Assembly (NCBI GenBank): GCA_016190545.1
Contig: JACPQI010000162.1
Location: 1 to 9,542 of the forward strand
From: Chloroflexota bacterium
GTDB lineage: Bacteria > Chloroflexota > Dehalococcoidia > SHYB01 > JACPQI01
Direction: 5' to 3'
DNA length: 9,542 nucleotides
A program made the translations under genes and the position numbers. This document shows, in pieces, positions 1-6,634 of this stretch (within the stretch, counting starts at the first letter, position 1; every line of letters begins with the position of its first letter). A model generated the notes under the pieces. It saw only the letters and a program-made list of their open reading frames with translations, searched no databases and was not told where the DNA came from.

Positions 1-1078
1 CCCGGAAGTAGCGCTGCACCGCCGCCTCTCGGAAGTAGCCGTAGCCGCCGAACACCTGGATGGCTTTGGTGGTGACCCACATGGCCGCTTCGCTGGCATA
101 CAGTTTGGCCATCGAGGACTGGCGGCCAAACGACTTGCCTGTGTCCTTGAGGTAGGCGGCGCGGCTGACGAGCAGGCGGGCTGCCTCCACGCGGGTGGCC
201 ATGTCGGCAAGCATCCATTGCAGTCCCTGGAACTCTCCGATGGTCTTGCCGAACTGCTGACGCTGCTTCGCATACCGCACCGCTTCGTCCAGCGCCGCTT
301 GGGCAATGCCCACAGCCTGGGCGCCGACAATGACGCGGCTGGCTTCAACGATTTGCATCGCCTGCTTAAAGCCCTGGCCCTCTGGCCCGAGGCGGTTAAC
401 CTTCGGAATGAAAGCATCTTCAAACACCAGCTCCGCCGTGGAGGACCCCCTGATGCCCAATTTCCCTGTTTGCTTGTGGGCGCTGAAGCCAGGCGTATCA
501 CGCTCCATGATGAAGGCGACGATGCCGCCGTGGCCGGACTTGGGGTCCGTGTTGGCAAAGACGACGAGCGTATCCGCGATATCCCCGTTGGTGATAAACA
601 CTTTTCGGCCTCTTAGCCGGTAGCCCTCTCCCACACGAATAGCCTGGGTCTTGAGATGGCCGGCATCGCTGCCTGCCTCAGGCTCGGTGTAGGCGAAGGC
701 GGCCAGAGCCTTGCCTTTGGCGAGTGGGGGGAGGTACTTCTGTTTTTGCTGATGAGATCCAAATTGGCAAATGGTCTGAGTCGCGAGTGACTGACTGGCG
801 AGGAACATGACCCCTGTGGAGGCGCACGCCCGGGAAATCTCCTCGACCGCTATCGCCAGTTCCCGGTACCCGCCGCCGCTGCCACCGTACTGCTCCGCGA
901 TGCCCAGCCCCGTGATCCCCATATCGGCGACTTTCCGAAAACTCTCCAGCGCCACTTCCTCATGTTCGTCAAAATAGGCAGCGCGAGGGGCAAGCTCACG
1001 CTCCGCCATCTCTCGTGCGGCGTTTCTTAATATCTGCAGAGCTTCTGATTGAGGAGGGTACACGGGCTCTAATGCCAT
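1..1078 (-). CDS. Acyl-CoA dehydrogenase, 3'-truncated by the window edge
   Basis: This FAD enzyme family catalyses alpha,beta-dehydrogenation of acyl-CoA thioesters and passes electrons to ETF. I translated 359 codons from the ATG at 1078-1076, and the frame is open to the window edge. The N-terminal helical domain (about 1-120) is followed by the family's FAD/substrate loop AYTEPEAGSD (129-138). The middle beta domain includes the FITNGD stretch (161-166). The C-terminal helical domain has RQQFGKTIGEFQGLQ (273-287), LADMATRVEAARLL and VFGGYGYFRE (342-351). Family members are about 380 residues long, so only some 20-25 residues are missing. These include the segment expected to hold the short/branched-chain type catalytic Glu (IYEGT region), which cannot be checked here. 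GGAGAG lies 7 nt before the ATG and supports the start. The gene sits 144 nt downstream of the mutase on the same strand, which suggests a joint role in branched or odd-chain acyl-CoA oxidation. The acyl substrate cannot be told from sequence. Confidence 0.93.
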   Translation of the reverse strand, partial: MALEPVYPPQSEALQILRNAAREMAERELAPRAAYFDEHEEVALESFRKVADMGITGLGIAEQYGGSGGGYRELAIAVEEISRACASTGVMFLASQSLATQTICQFGSHQQKQKYLPPLAKGKALAAFAYTEPEAGSDAGHLKTQAIRVGEGYRLRGRKVFITNGDIADTLVVFANTDPKSGHGGIVAFIMERDTPGFSAHKQTGKLGIRGSSTAELVFEDAFIPKVNRLGPEGQGFKQAMQIVEASRVIVGAQAVGIAQAALDEAVRYAKQRQQFGKTIGEFQGLQWMLADMATRVEAARLLVSRAAYLKDTGKSFGRQSSMAKLYASEAAMWVTTKAIQVFGGYGYFREAAVQRYFR

Positions 1079-1094
1079 ACTTCAACTCTCCAAC

Positions 1095-1124
1095 GTCTAG
1101 CCCCGTAGACACCTTCGGACGGGG
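1095..1124. other. Two overlapping, mutually exclusive small hairpins in the mutase/dehydrogenase gap
   Basis: GTCTA (1095-1099) pairs with TAGAC (1106-1110) around a 6-nt loop. CCCCGT (1101-1106) pairs with ACGGGG (1119-1124). The two stems share bases, so only one can form at a time. On the minus-strand transcript they lie just 5' of the dehydrogenase Shine-Dalgarno. Neither is followed by a U tract, so this is not an intrinsic terminator. It may be chance in GC-rich DNA. Confidence 0.25.
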
Positions 1125-1130
1125 ACGCGC

Positions 1131-1173
1131 CAGGCCCTCGCCTGCTCAGGCACGGACTCAGGCCACCATGGTG
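1131..1173. other. Short inverted repeats and a 10-bp palindrome in the mutase/dehydrogenase gap
   Basis: CAGGC (1131-1135) can pair with GCCTG (1140-1144), and that GCCTG can alternatively pair with CAGGC (1147-1151). A perfect palindrome CACCATGGTG lies at 1164-1173. Together with the hairpins at 1095-1124 this gives the 144-nt gap several competing folds. No T-run follows on the minus strand. This could be an operator, an mRNA processing or stability element, or compositional noise. Confidence 0.2.
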
Positions 1174-1222
1174 TCCGCATTGTATTGTCGGCAGTAGGCT
1201 TTCGTTACAGACACCGCTCACG

Positions 1223-2875
1223 TTAGAGCGCGGAGGCGGGCTTGTAGATGTTCCAGGCCTTCTCCAACGTGCTGCAAATCTCGCCGATGGTGGCGTAGCT
1301 TTCCACGCACTCCACAAACACCGGCATGGTGTTGTCCTGCGTGTGGGCCACCTCGTCCAGGCGTCGCAGGCTGGCGGCGACTTTGCGCTGGTCGCGCTTG
1401 CGGCGGACTTCGTGGAGCCGTTCCACCTGATGCCTCTCCGCTTCTGGGTTGATGCGCATGATCCCAGAGACTGGCGGCTCTTCCGTGATGAAGTCGTTGA
1501 CGCCCACAACGATGCGGCGTCGAGTCTCCACCTCCCGTTGAAAGCGGAAGGCGCTCTCCTGGATCTCCTTCTGTTGGTACCCCTGCTCGATGGCCTTGAG
1601 CGCGCCGCCCATCTGCTCGATCTTCTTCAGGTAGGCCTGAGTCTCTTGCTCCAGCTTGTCGGTCAGGTGCTCCACGAAGTAGGAGCCGGCCAGTGGGTCG
1701 ATGGTCTCGGTGACTCCGCTCTCATGGGCGATGATCTGCTGGGTGCGCAGGGCGATGGTCACCGCCTTATCGGACGGCAGGGCCAAGGCTTCGTCGAAGG
1801 AGTTGGTGTGGAGCGATTGGGTGCCGCCCAGGACGGCGGCCAGCGCCTCGATGGCGGTGCGGATGATGTTGTTCTCCGGCTGCTGGGCAGTGAGGGAGAC
1901 GCCGGCGGTCTGGGTGTGGAACCGGAGCATCAAGGAACGCGGGTTCTTGGCCTTGAACTGCTCCTTCATGATGCGTGCCCAAATCCTGCGGGCCGCTCGA
2001 AACTTGGCCACTTCCTCCAGCAGGTTGGACTGGGAGACGAAGAAGAAGGAGAGATTGGGGGCGAAGTCGTCGACGGCCAGGCCGGAGCGCACAGCCGCGT
2101 TCACGTATTCAATGGCGTCGGCGAAGGTGAAGGCCAGCTCCTGGGGGGCGGTGGCTCCCGCCTCACGCATATGGTAGCCGCTGATGCTGATGGTGTTCCA
2201 CTTGGGAACATTCTTGCTACAGTAGGCGAAGAGGTCGGTGATGAGTCGCATGGAAGGCTGGGGGGGGAAGCGGTAGGTGCCCCGGGCGATGTATTCCTTC
2301 AGGATATCGTTCTGGACCGTGCCGTTGAGCTTGTCGGGCGGGAAGCCTTGCTTCTTGCCCACCGCAACGTAGAAAGCCAGCAGAATGGGTGCGGTGGCGT
2401 TGATTGTCATGGAGGTGCTGACCTTGTCCAGAGGAATGTCTTGGAACAGGGCCTCCATGTCCTTCAGATGAGAGATGGGCACGCCAACCTTGCCCACCTC
2501 GCCGCGGCTGAGAGGGTGATCGGAGTCATAGCCGATCTGGGTTGGCAGGTCAAAGGCGACGCTCAGCCCGGTTTGGCCTTGGGACAGCAGATAGCGGTAC
2601 CGCTTGTTGGAGTCTTCCGCGGAGGCGAAGCCGGCGTACTGGCGCATGGTCCAGAAGCGGCCCCGGTACATGGTGGGCTGAATGCCACGAGTAAAGGGGT
2701 ACTCACCAGGGTAGCCGATGTTGCCGTTGTAGTCGAATCTATCCCTGTCCTCCGGGCCGTAGAGAGGCTCGACGGGAATGTTGGAAAGGGTTTCAAAGAC
2801 CTCCTGCCGCTCCTTGGCCTTTTGGACGGCAGGGCCGTACGTGTTCTTCTGCCATTCCTGCTTGCTGCTGCTCAT
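1223..2875 (-). CDS. mcmA1: Methylmalonyl-CoA mutase large (catalytic) subunit, lacking a B12-binding domain
   Basis: This is the catalytic TIM-barrel subunit of the adenosylcobalamin enzyme that interconverts (R)-methylmalonyl-CoA and succinyl-CoA. The 550 residues span the N-terminal extension and barrel and end near [12 protein letters not shown]. The C-terminal cobalamin domain (DxHxxG...GG) of fused mutases is absent, as in two-subunit bacterial and archaeal forms. Visible hallmarks are GEYPFTRG (57-64), WTMRQYAGF (75-83), SVAFDLPTQ (105-113), [14 protein letters not shown] (188-201), [14 protein letters not shown] (229-242) and [19 protein letters not shown]. Tyr80, Arg198, Tyr234 and His235 each sit nine residues before Propionibacterium Tyr89, Arg207, Tyr243 and His244. 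Isobutyryl-CoA mutase has Phe and Gln at the first two positions, so the specificity residues favour methylmalonyl-CoA. An AAGGGA-like SD precedes the ATG. Its own promoter lies about 110-140 nt upstream, and an acyl-CoA dehydrogenase follows. Confidence 0.96.
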   Translation of the reverse strand: MSSSKQEWQKNTYGPAVQKAKERQEVFETLSNIPVEPLYGPEDRDRFDYNGNIGYPGEYPFTRGIQPTMYRGRFWTMRQYAGFASAEDSNKRYRYLLSQGQTGLSVAFDLPTQIGYDSDHPLSRGEVGKVGVPISHLKDMEALFQDIPLDKVSTSMTINATAPILLAFYVAVGKKQGFPPDKLNGTVQNDILKEYIARGTYRFPPQPSMRLITDLFAYCSKNVPKWNTISISGYHMREAGATAPQELAFTFADAIEYVNAAVRSGLAVDDFAPNLSFFFVSQSNLLEEVAKFRAARRIWARIMKEQFKAKNPRSLMLRFHTQTAGVSLTAQQPENNIIRTAIEALAAVLGGTQSLHTNSFDEALALPSDKAVTIALRTQQIIAHESGVTETIDPLAGSYFVEHLTDKLEQETQAYLKKIEQMGGALKAIEQGYQQKEIQESAFRFQREVETRRRIVVGVNDFITEEPPVSGIMRINPEAERHQVERLHEVRRKRDQRKVAASLRRLDEVAHTQDNTMPVFVECVESYATIGEICSTLEKAWNIYKPASAL

Positions 2876-2918
2876 GCCGTCCCTTCCATCACATGGGGTA
2901 TGGTGTCATGTAGCGGTG

Positions 2919-2968
2919 GCGCTATGGCAAGCGCTGGGGTGTCTCATCGCTGAGCTCGCCGAAAGGCG
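2919..2968. other. Two hairpins in the presumed leader of the mutase mRNA
   Basis: GCGCT (2919-2923) pairs with AGCGC (2930-2934) around a 6-nt loop. CGCC (2957-2960) pairs with GGCG (2965-2968) around a 4-nt loop. Both lie between the predicted start of transcription near 2977 and the mutase ATG at 2875, in a leader of about 100 nt. I looked for conserved cobalamin-riboswitch elements because the product needs B12 and did not find a convincing set. The stems are short, so a role is uncertain. Confidence 0.25.
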
Positions 2969-2983
2969 GCCAACCAACTGTGT

Positions 2984-3012
2984 AGTGTAGGCTGACTGGA
3001 AATGGGTGTCAA
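2984..3012 (-). promoter_or_regulatory. Sigma70-type promoter for the mutase gene
   Basis: On the minus strand TTGACA (3012-3007, 6/6) is followed after exactly 17 nt by TACACT (2989-2984, 4/6 to TATAAT). Transcription would begin near 2977 and leave a leader of about 100 nt before the ATG at 2875. The site lies in the 213-nt gap between the citrate synthase stop and the mutase start, where a promoter is expected. It makes mcmA1 (and probably the dehydrogenase) separable from citrate synthase expression. Confidence 0.6.
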
Positions 3013-3076
3013 ATCAGCGGAGCGGCTGATAAGGGAAACGCGCCTCCATCACGGTGGGAGGTGCTGTAGAAAGGTA

Positions 3077-3102
3077 GAAAAGCAGCCGTTAGCTCCGCTG
3101 CT
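3077..3102 (-). terminator. Weak candidate intrinsic terminator at the end of citrate synthase
   Basis: On the minus strand AGCAGC (3102-3097) pairs with GCTGCT (3086-3081) around a 10-nt loop and is followed by TTTC. The 5' arm lies in the last codons of the gene and the stop codon falls in the loop. The stem is 6 bp and the U tract is short, so efficiency would be low if it works at all. A separate promoter about 70 nt further on is consistent with a transcript boundary here. Confidence 0.3.
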
Positions 3103-4225
3103 GCATAGGAACGTACGACAAGTCTTTCTTGCCGGTGTAGAGAGCGCGAGGCCGAATAAGCCGATTGGAGGCATGCTGCTCCATGACATGGGCGCTCCAG
3201 CCTGCGATGCGAGAGATCGCAAAAATGGGTGTGAACAGGTCTTCAGGAATGCCCAAGTAGCTGTACACGGAGGCTGAGAAGAAGTCCACGTTCGCGTCCA
3301 AGTTCTTGAGGCGCTTCATCGCCTCTTGGACCTTGAGGGAGATCTGGTACAGCTTGTCGTCGCCGCGCCGCTTGCCTAGCTCTTCCGAGATTTGCTTGAG
3401 GTGGACGGCGCGCGGGTCTAGCGTCTTGTAGACGCGATGGCCGAATCCAGATATTTTCTCTTTGCGGGCGAGTCTGGTGCTCAGGTAGGAGTCCACCTTG
3501 CTCTTGTCGCCGATCTCCGCAAGCATCTCCAGCACCCGCTCGTTGGCCCCCCCGTGCAGCGGGCCCTTGAGCGCGCCGATAGCGCCGGCGATGGCCGCGT
3601 GCAGGTCCGACTCTGTGGCCGCGATGACACGGGCGGTAAAGGTGGAGGCGTTGAACCCGTGCTCCGCATGAAGCACAAGGGCCACGTCCACCGCCCGTGC
3701 CGTCACCGGGTCCGGCGCCGCGCCGGTGAGCATGGAGACAAAGTTAGCAGCATGGCTCAGGTCCCTACGCGGTGGCACACTGGGTTGCTTGTTGCGCATC
3801 CGGTGATAATAGGCCATGTAGGTGGACATCTGGGCTGTGAGGCGCGTTGCCTTGCGGCGGGTCGCTTCCGGTGAGTTGTCGCCGACATCGGGATCGAAGA
3901 AAGCAGCGGCGGAAACTGCGGTGCGCAGCACGTCCATCGGCATCGCCGTTGGAGGGGCCTTGCGTAGGAGATCGACGACCGCTTCCGGGACCGCGCGGTT
4001 AGCCGCCAGATCGGCGCTGAAGACTTCAAGCTCCTTTTTTGTGGGAAGCCGGTCGTTCCAGAGGAGAAAAGCGGTCTCTTCGAAACTAGAGTTCTTCGCC
4101 AGGTCGTGGATGTTATAGCCCCGATAAATAAGGACCCCTGCCTGCCCATCGATGAAGCAGATAGACGACTCCGCTGCGATGACGCCTTCAAGTCCCTTGG
4201 AAAACTGCTCTCCTGCCTGGGTCAC
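3089..4225 (-). CDS. Citrate synthase (possibly 2-methylcitrate synthase)
   Basis: This enzyme condenses acetyl-CoA (or propionyl-CoA in methylcitrate synthases) with oxaloacetate. The 378-residue length matches the short bacterial/archaeal type II-like enzymes. The catalytic triad aligns with pig His274/His320/Asp375: His224 in GPLHGGAN, His263 in GFGHRVYKTLDPRA and Asp314 in NVDFFSASVY. The oxaloacetate-binding His189 lies in LHAEHGFNAST. The C-terminal NRLIRPRALYTG...YVP segment is typical of the family. The start is GTG at 4225-4223, preceded at 5-6 nt by GGAGGAG, a strong SD. The gene follows a lipoprotein gene by 54 nt on the same strand and precedes methylmalonyl-CoA mutase. Citrate and 2-methylcitrate synthase cannot be separated confidently by eye. 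No methylcitrate dehydratase or lyase genes are in view, so the TCA-cycle role is the default and gltA is not asserted. Confidence 0.94.
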   Translation of the reverse strand: MTQAGEQFSKGLEGVIAAESSICFIDGQAGVLIYRGYNIHDLAKNSSFEETAFLLWNDRLPTKKELEVFSADLAANRAVPEAVVDLLRKAPPTAMPMDVLRTAVSAAAFFDPDVGDNSPEATRRKATRLTAQMSTYMAYYHRMRNKQPSVPPRRDLSHAANFVSMLTGAAPDPVTARAVDVALVLHAEHGFNASTFTARVIAATESDLHAAIAGAIGALKGPLHGGANERVLEMLAEIGDKSKVDSYLSTRLARKEKISGFGHRVYKTLDPRAVHLKQISEELGKRRGDDKLYQISLKVQEAMKRLKNLDANVDFFSASVYSYLGIPEDLFTPIFAISRIAGWSAHVMEQHASNRLIRPRALYTGKKDLSYVPMQQRS

Positions 4226-4267
4226 GGCGCTCCTCCGAACAGAGAGGCTCTAAAAATGCCGCCCCAC

Positions 4268-4296
4268 ATCATACTCTTTTTACTGTGCTATCTCCA
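4268..4296 (-). promoter_or_regulatory. Possible promoter for citrate synthase inside the lipoprotein 3' end
   Basis: On the minus strand TGGAGA (4296-4291, 4/6 to TTGACA) is followed after 17 nt by TATGAT (4273-4268, 5/6). Transcription would begin near 4261, about 36 nt before the GTG start. The -35 lies within the last codons of the lipoprotein gene. Citrate synthase may therefore have its own promoter as well as read-through from the gene upstream. Confidence 0.35.
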
Positions 4297-4765
4297 GCCT
4301 CCATCTCTCCACATTGGCCGTATAGACACGAAGATAATACTCGCCGGCGGGCGCCCGCACCTCAAAGGCCCCGCTCCGCTGATTCGACGCGGCTTCAAAA
4401 GCCGTCACTGGTTGGCCTGGTCTGTCCGGCTGCAGCACCGCCACCACGAAGAGGAAATCACCGCTGGCATCAGCACGGATGCTCCACTGGATGCGCCAGG
4501 GTGCGCCCGCGCTGGCGAAGAGCGTCGAGTACGCGTCCTCTCGTCCTTCTACGACAATAGGTGCCGCACCGCCAATGGGCCTAGGGGTGACACCTGTGAA
4601 GGCGGGTGGCGTCAGGATAAGACGAGGCTCCTGTGTGGGCGTTGGCAAGGGGCGTGGTGATGGCCCCACGGCGCCGGGTCCGGTGGAGCGACCACCGCAA
4701 GCCGGAGAGAGGGCCAGCGCCGCCAACGCCAATGGCACAAGGAGCAGTCCTCGCCACACCGCCAT
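4280..4765 (-). CDS. Small predicted lipoprotein of unknown function
   Basis: I do not recognise a named family. The 161-residue product starts MAVWRG, followed by a hydrophobic run (7-20) and SPAC-G with Cys23. This is a type II signal peptide with a non-ideal lipobox (Ser at -3), and it predicts a lipid-anchored surface protein. A Pro/Gly/Thr-rich linker spans about 26-60. The remaining ~100 residues look all-beta, with alternating hydrophobic strands such as WRIQWSI, FLFVVAVLQP and GEYYLRVYTANVERWRLEIAQ. The ending recalls small beta-sandwich domains whose last strands carry a PxGxYYLxV...W pattern, but this is only a shape resemblance. A sigma70 promoter lies about 20 nt upstream of the ATG. 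The ATG lacks a well-spaced SD (GGTGA abuts it), so a GTG two codons in (4759) is an alternative start. It is divergent from ruvB and 54 nt upstream of citrate synthase. Confidence 0.75.
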   Translation of the reverse strand: MAVWRGLLLVPLALAALALSPACGGRSTGPGAVGPSPRPLPTPTQEPRLILTPPAFTGVTPRPIGGAAPIVVEGREDAYSTLFASAGAPWRIQWSIRADASGDFLFVVAVLQPDRPGQPVTAFEAASNQRSGAFEVRAPAGEYYLRVYTANVERWRLEIAQ

Positions 4766-4790
4766 TCACCGCATTGTAAAGCTGGTGCCG

Positions 4791-4819
4791 ATTATAGGAT
4801 GCGCATAGCTGCGTGTAAA
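4791..4819 (-). promoter_or_regulatory. Near-consensus sigma70 promoter for the lipoprotein gene
   Basis: On the minus strand TTTACA (4819-4814, 5/6) is separated by exactly 17 nt from a perfect TATAAT (4796-4791). Transcription would start near 4784, leaving a leader of about 20 nt before the ATG at 4765. It is the best match to the vegetative promoter consensus in the window. Confidence 0.65.
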
Positions 4820-4843
4820 GGTGTAGAGATGAGGCGAGCAAGC

Positions 4844-4873
4844 TTGACACCTGCATCTGCACACCCCTACCAT
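4844..4873 (+). promoter_or_regulatory. Probable promoter for ruvB
   Basis: TTGACA (4844-4849, 6/6) is followed after 18 nt by TACCAT (4868-4873, 4/6). The predicted start is near 4880 and the leader before the GTG at 4903 is only about 20 nt. It is arranged back-to-back with the minus-strand lipoprotein promoter, and the two -35 boxes are 24 bp apart. Confidence 0.5.
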
Positions 4874-4902
4874 ATCCCCATAACTGGACTCGCTCTCACG
4901 AG

Positions 4903-5949
4903 GTGACCCCCCTGCCTGAACGTCTGGTCTCCAGCAAGCAAAAACCAGAAGACTCCTCCTTGGACCTCAGCCTGCGGCCCAAACGCCTCGCTGACTTCGT
5001 CGGCCAGGAGAAAACAAAGGAGAACCTGGCCATTGCCATCAAGGCGGCCCAGAAACGGGAAGAGCCTCTGGATCACCTCCTTTTTTACGGGCCGCCCGGT
5101 CTGGGCAAGACCACCTTGGCCTACATCGTCGCCGCCGAGATGGGCGTGAACGTACGTATCACGTCCGGCCCTGCCATCGAACGAGCGGGCGACCTGGCCG
5201 CCATCGTCACCACGCTCCGCCAGGAGGACGTGCTGTTCATCGACGAAATTCACCGGCTTCGGCTGGCGGTGGAAGAGGTCCTGTACCCGGTTATGGAGGA
5301 CTACGCCCTTGATATCGTGCTGGGCAAGGGGCCCACAGCCAAGAACCTGCGGCTCAAGGTGCCCAAGTTCACCCTGGTGGGAGCGACCACACGCTACGCC
5401 GCTATGAGCCCGCCCCTGCGGGACCGCTTTGGCCTGGTCTTCCGGCTGGACTTCTACTCGCAGGCCGCTTTGGAGACCATCACGAAGCGCTCGGCGGCTA
5501 TCCTGAACGTTGTAATCGACCAGGAGGGCGTCCAGGAAATCGCCAAACGGGCGCGCGGAACGCCTCGCGTGGCCAACCGGCTCCTGCGGCGTGTGCGCGA
5601 CTACGCAGAAGTGATAGCCCACGGAAAGATCACGGGCCAGGTCGCACAGGAGGCCCTGTCCAAGCTGGAGGTGGACCAGCTCGGCCTGGACGAGACGGAC
5701 TACAAGGTGCTGCGGACTATCATCGAAAAGTACGATGGCGGACCTGTGGGCCTGGAAACCATCGCCGCCTCCATCAGCGAAGAAGCAGACACGGTAATGG
5801 ACGTCTATGAACCGTACTTGCTACAGATAGGGTTCCTCGACCGCACGCCGCGCGGCCGCATGGCGACACGCCGGGCCTATGGACACCTGGGTATCCCGTA
5901 CCCAGAAGCAAAGCGCGCCTCTCACCCGGCCCAGCGACCTCTGCTCTAG
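4903..5949 (+). CDS. ruvB: Holliday junction branch migration ATPase RuvB
   Basis: RuvB is the AAA+ hexameric motor that, with RuvA, drives branch migration of Holliday junctions during recombination and repair. The 348-residue protein is full length against E. coli RuvB (336). Walker A is GPPGLGKTT (63-71), Walker B is VLFIDEIHR (110-118), sensor 1 is GATTR (160-164), the arginine-finger region is PLRDRFG (171-177), and sensor 2 is [17 protein letters not shown] (217-233). The winged-helix C-terminal domain includes [12 protein letters not shown] (279-290) and [13 protein letters not shown] (314-326). I keep the GTG at 4903: no ATG/GTG/TTG lies in frame just upstream, and the next Met (residue 80) is past Walker A. 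No well-spaced SD is visible before this GTG. ruvA and ruvC are not in the window. The gene is followed after 2 nt by a DUF192 lipoprotein, implying translational coupling. Confidence 0.97.
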   Translation: MTPLPERLVSSKQKPEDSSLDLSLRPKRLADFVGQEKTKENLAIAIKAAQKREEPLDHLLFYGPPGLGKTTLAYIVAAEMGVNVRITSGPAIERAGDLAAIVTTLRQEDVLFIDEIHRLRLAVEEVLYPVMEDYALDIVLGKGPTAKNLRLKVPKFTLVGATTRYAAMSPPLRDRFGLVFRLDFYSQAALETITKRSAAILNVVIDQEGVQEIAKRARGTPRVANRLLRRVRDYAEVIAHGKITGQVAQEALSKLEVDQLGLDETDYKVLRTIIEKYDGGPVGLETIAASISEEADTVMDVYEPYLLQIGFLDRTPRGRMATRRAYGHLGIPYPEAKRASHPAQRPLL

Positions 5950-5951
5950 CC

Positions 5952-6479
5952 ATGCAGACGCTGCTCATTGCGCTGGCGCTCCTCATCTTGGTGGCCTGCA
6001 CAGACTCTACAGCGGCTACGCCCCAGCATACCGCAACGGTCCCACCCACTACAGCCACAGCACGGCCCTCGCCAACGGCGAACCCCAAGGCACCAACCGC
6101 CATCATCAACGGCTACGCCTTCCGGCTTGAGGTGGCTGAGACGGGTGCAGAACACGCTCGTGGCCTTATGGACCGTCCCAGCCTGCCCCTTGACGAGGCA
6201 ATGCTCTTTGTCTTTGGGAAAGAAGACACGTACGCCTTCTGGATGAAGAACACCCTCATCGCGCTGGACATTCTGTGGCTCGGCAGCGATGGGCGCATCG
6301 TGGACATTCAGACCATGTACCCCGAGCCTGGCAAGCCGGACCAGGAGCTTCGGATTTACGTACCCGCCGCCAAGGCCCGCTACGCCATAGAAATGAACGC
6401 AGGCTTGGCCGAACGCTATGGTTTCAAGTCAGGCATGCAAGTAGAGCTGAGCCTCATAGAACCGATAGCGCCCTCATAA
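5952..6479 (+). CDS. DUF192 family lipoprotein
   Basis: The 175-residue protein has a short signal peptide ending in a good lipobox, LVAC (Cys16), then a Thr/Pro/Ala-rich linker (about 17-48), then a DUF192 domain. Family hallmarks are ARGLMDRPSLP (68-78), AMLFVF, FWMKNTLIALDILWL (96-110), DGRIVDIQTMYPEPG and YAIEMNAGLAERYGFKSG. DUF192 domains are small secreted or anchored beta-rich proteins whose biochemical role is not established. The ATG comes 2 nt after the ruvB TAG without its own SD, so translation probably depends on ruvB termination. A membrane-anchored protein co-expressed with a cytoplasmic repair motor suggests operon convenience, not a shared function. No clear intrinsic terminator follows. 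Confidence 0.9.
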   Translation: MQTLLIALALLILVACTDSTAATPQHTATVPPTTATARPSPTANPKAPTAIINGYAFRLEVAETGAEHARGLMDRPSLPLDEAMLFVFGKEDTYAFWMKNTLIALDILWLGSDGRIVDIQTMYPEPGKPDQELRIYVPAAKARYAIEMNAGLAERYGFKSGMQVELSLIEPIAPS

Positions 6480-6488
6480 GTGTTCGCT

Positions 6489-6530
6489 CGTCTCATTAGA
6501 CGGTCGCGCACATTCTTCTATTGAAGACCG
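6489..6530. other. Cluster of small inverted repeats after the DUF192 gene
   Basis: CGTCT (6489-6493) pairs with AGACG (6498-6502) around CATT. TCTTC (6514-6518) pairs with GAAGA (6523-6527) around TATT. CGGTC (6501-6505) can also pair with GACCG (6526-6530), competing with both. No T-run follows, so a Rho-independent terminator is not supported. The position between two transcription units makes an RNA 3'-end element plausible. Confidence 0.25.
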
Positions 6531-6553
6531 CATGGCTGTCAGGAGCGTGCATC

Positions 6554-6583
6554 TTGACAGCCTTTCACGAATCGTGTTATATG
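6554..6583 (+). promoter_or_regulatory. Promoter (TTGACA plus extended -10) for the cupin operon
   Basis: TTGACA (6554-6559, 6/6) is followed after 18 nt by TATATG (6578-6583, 4/6), with a TGt extended -10 element at 6575-6577. Transcription would start near 6590, about 45 nt before the ATG at 6635. This argues against the longer reading frame beginning at 6521, which would put the promoter inside the gene. Confidence 0.5.
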
Positions 6584-6634
6584 GAAGGCTCCCCTTGGCA
6601 GAGGATGCGATGTTTGCCACACGTCAGGAGGGCT

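Noticed and set aside
1343..2953. A 536-codon plus-strand open frame opposite the mutase gene
   Set aside because: It is antisense to a full-length, motif-complete mutase. Its translation is a Leu/Gly/Val/His-rich low-information sequence with no recognisable domain, as expected from the complementary strand of a GC-rich gene.
2876..3088. Cobalamin riboswitch in the leader of the B12-dependent mutase
   Set aside because: A GCCACCG string near 2914-2920 on the minus strand resembles part of a B12 box, but the other conserved elements and the expected ~200-nt fold are not visible, and the predicted leader is only about 100 nt.
4867..5622. A 251-codon minus-strand open frame opposite ruvB
   Set aside because: It overlaps the conserved RuvB AAA+ core, has no recognisable domain, and would start inside ruvB.
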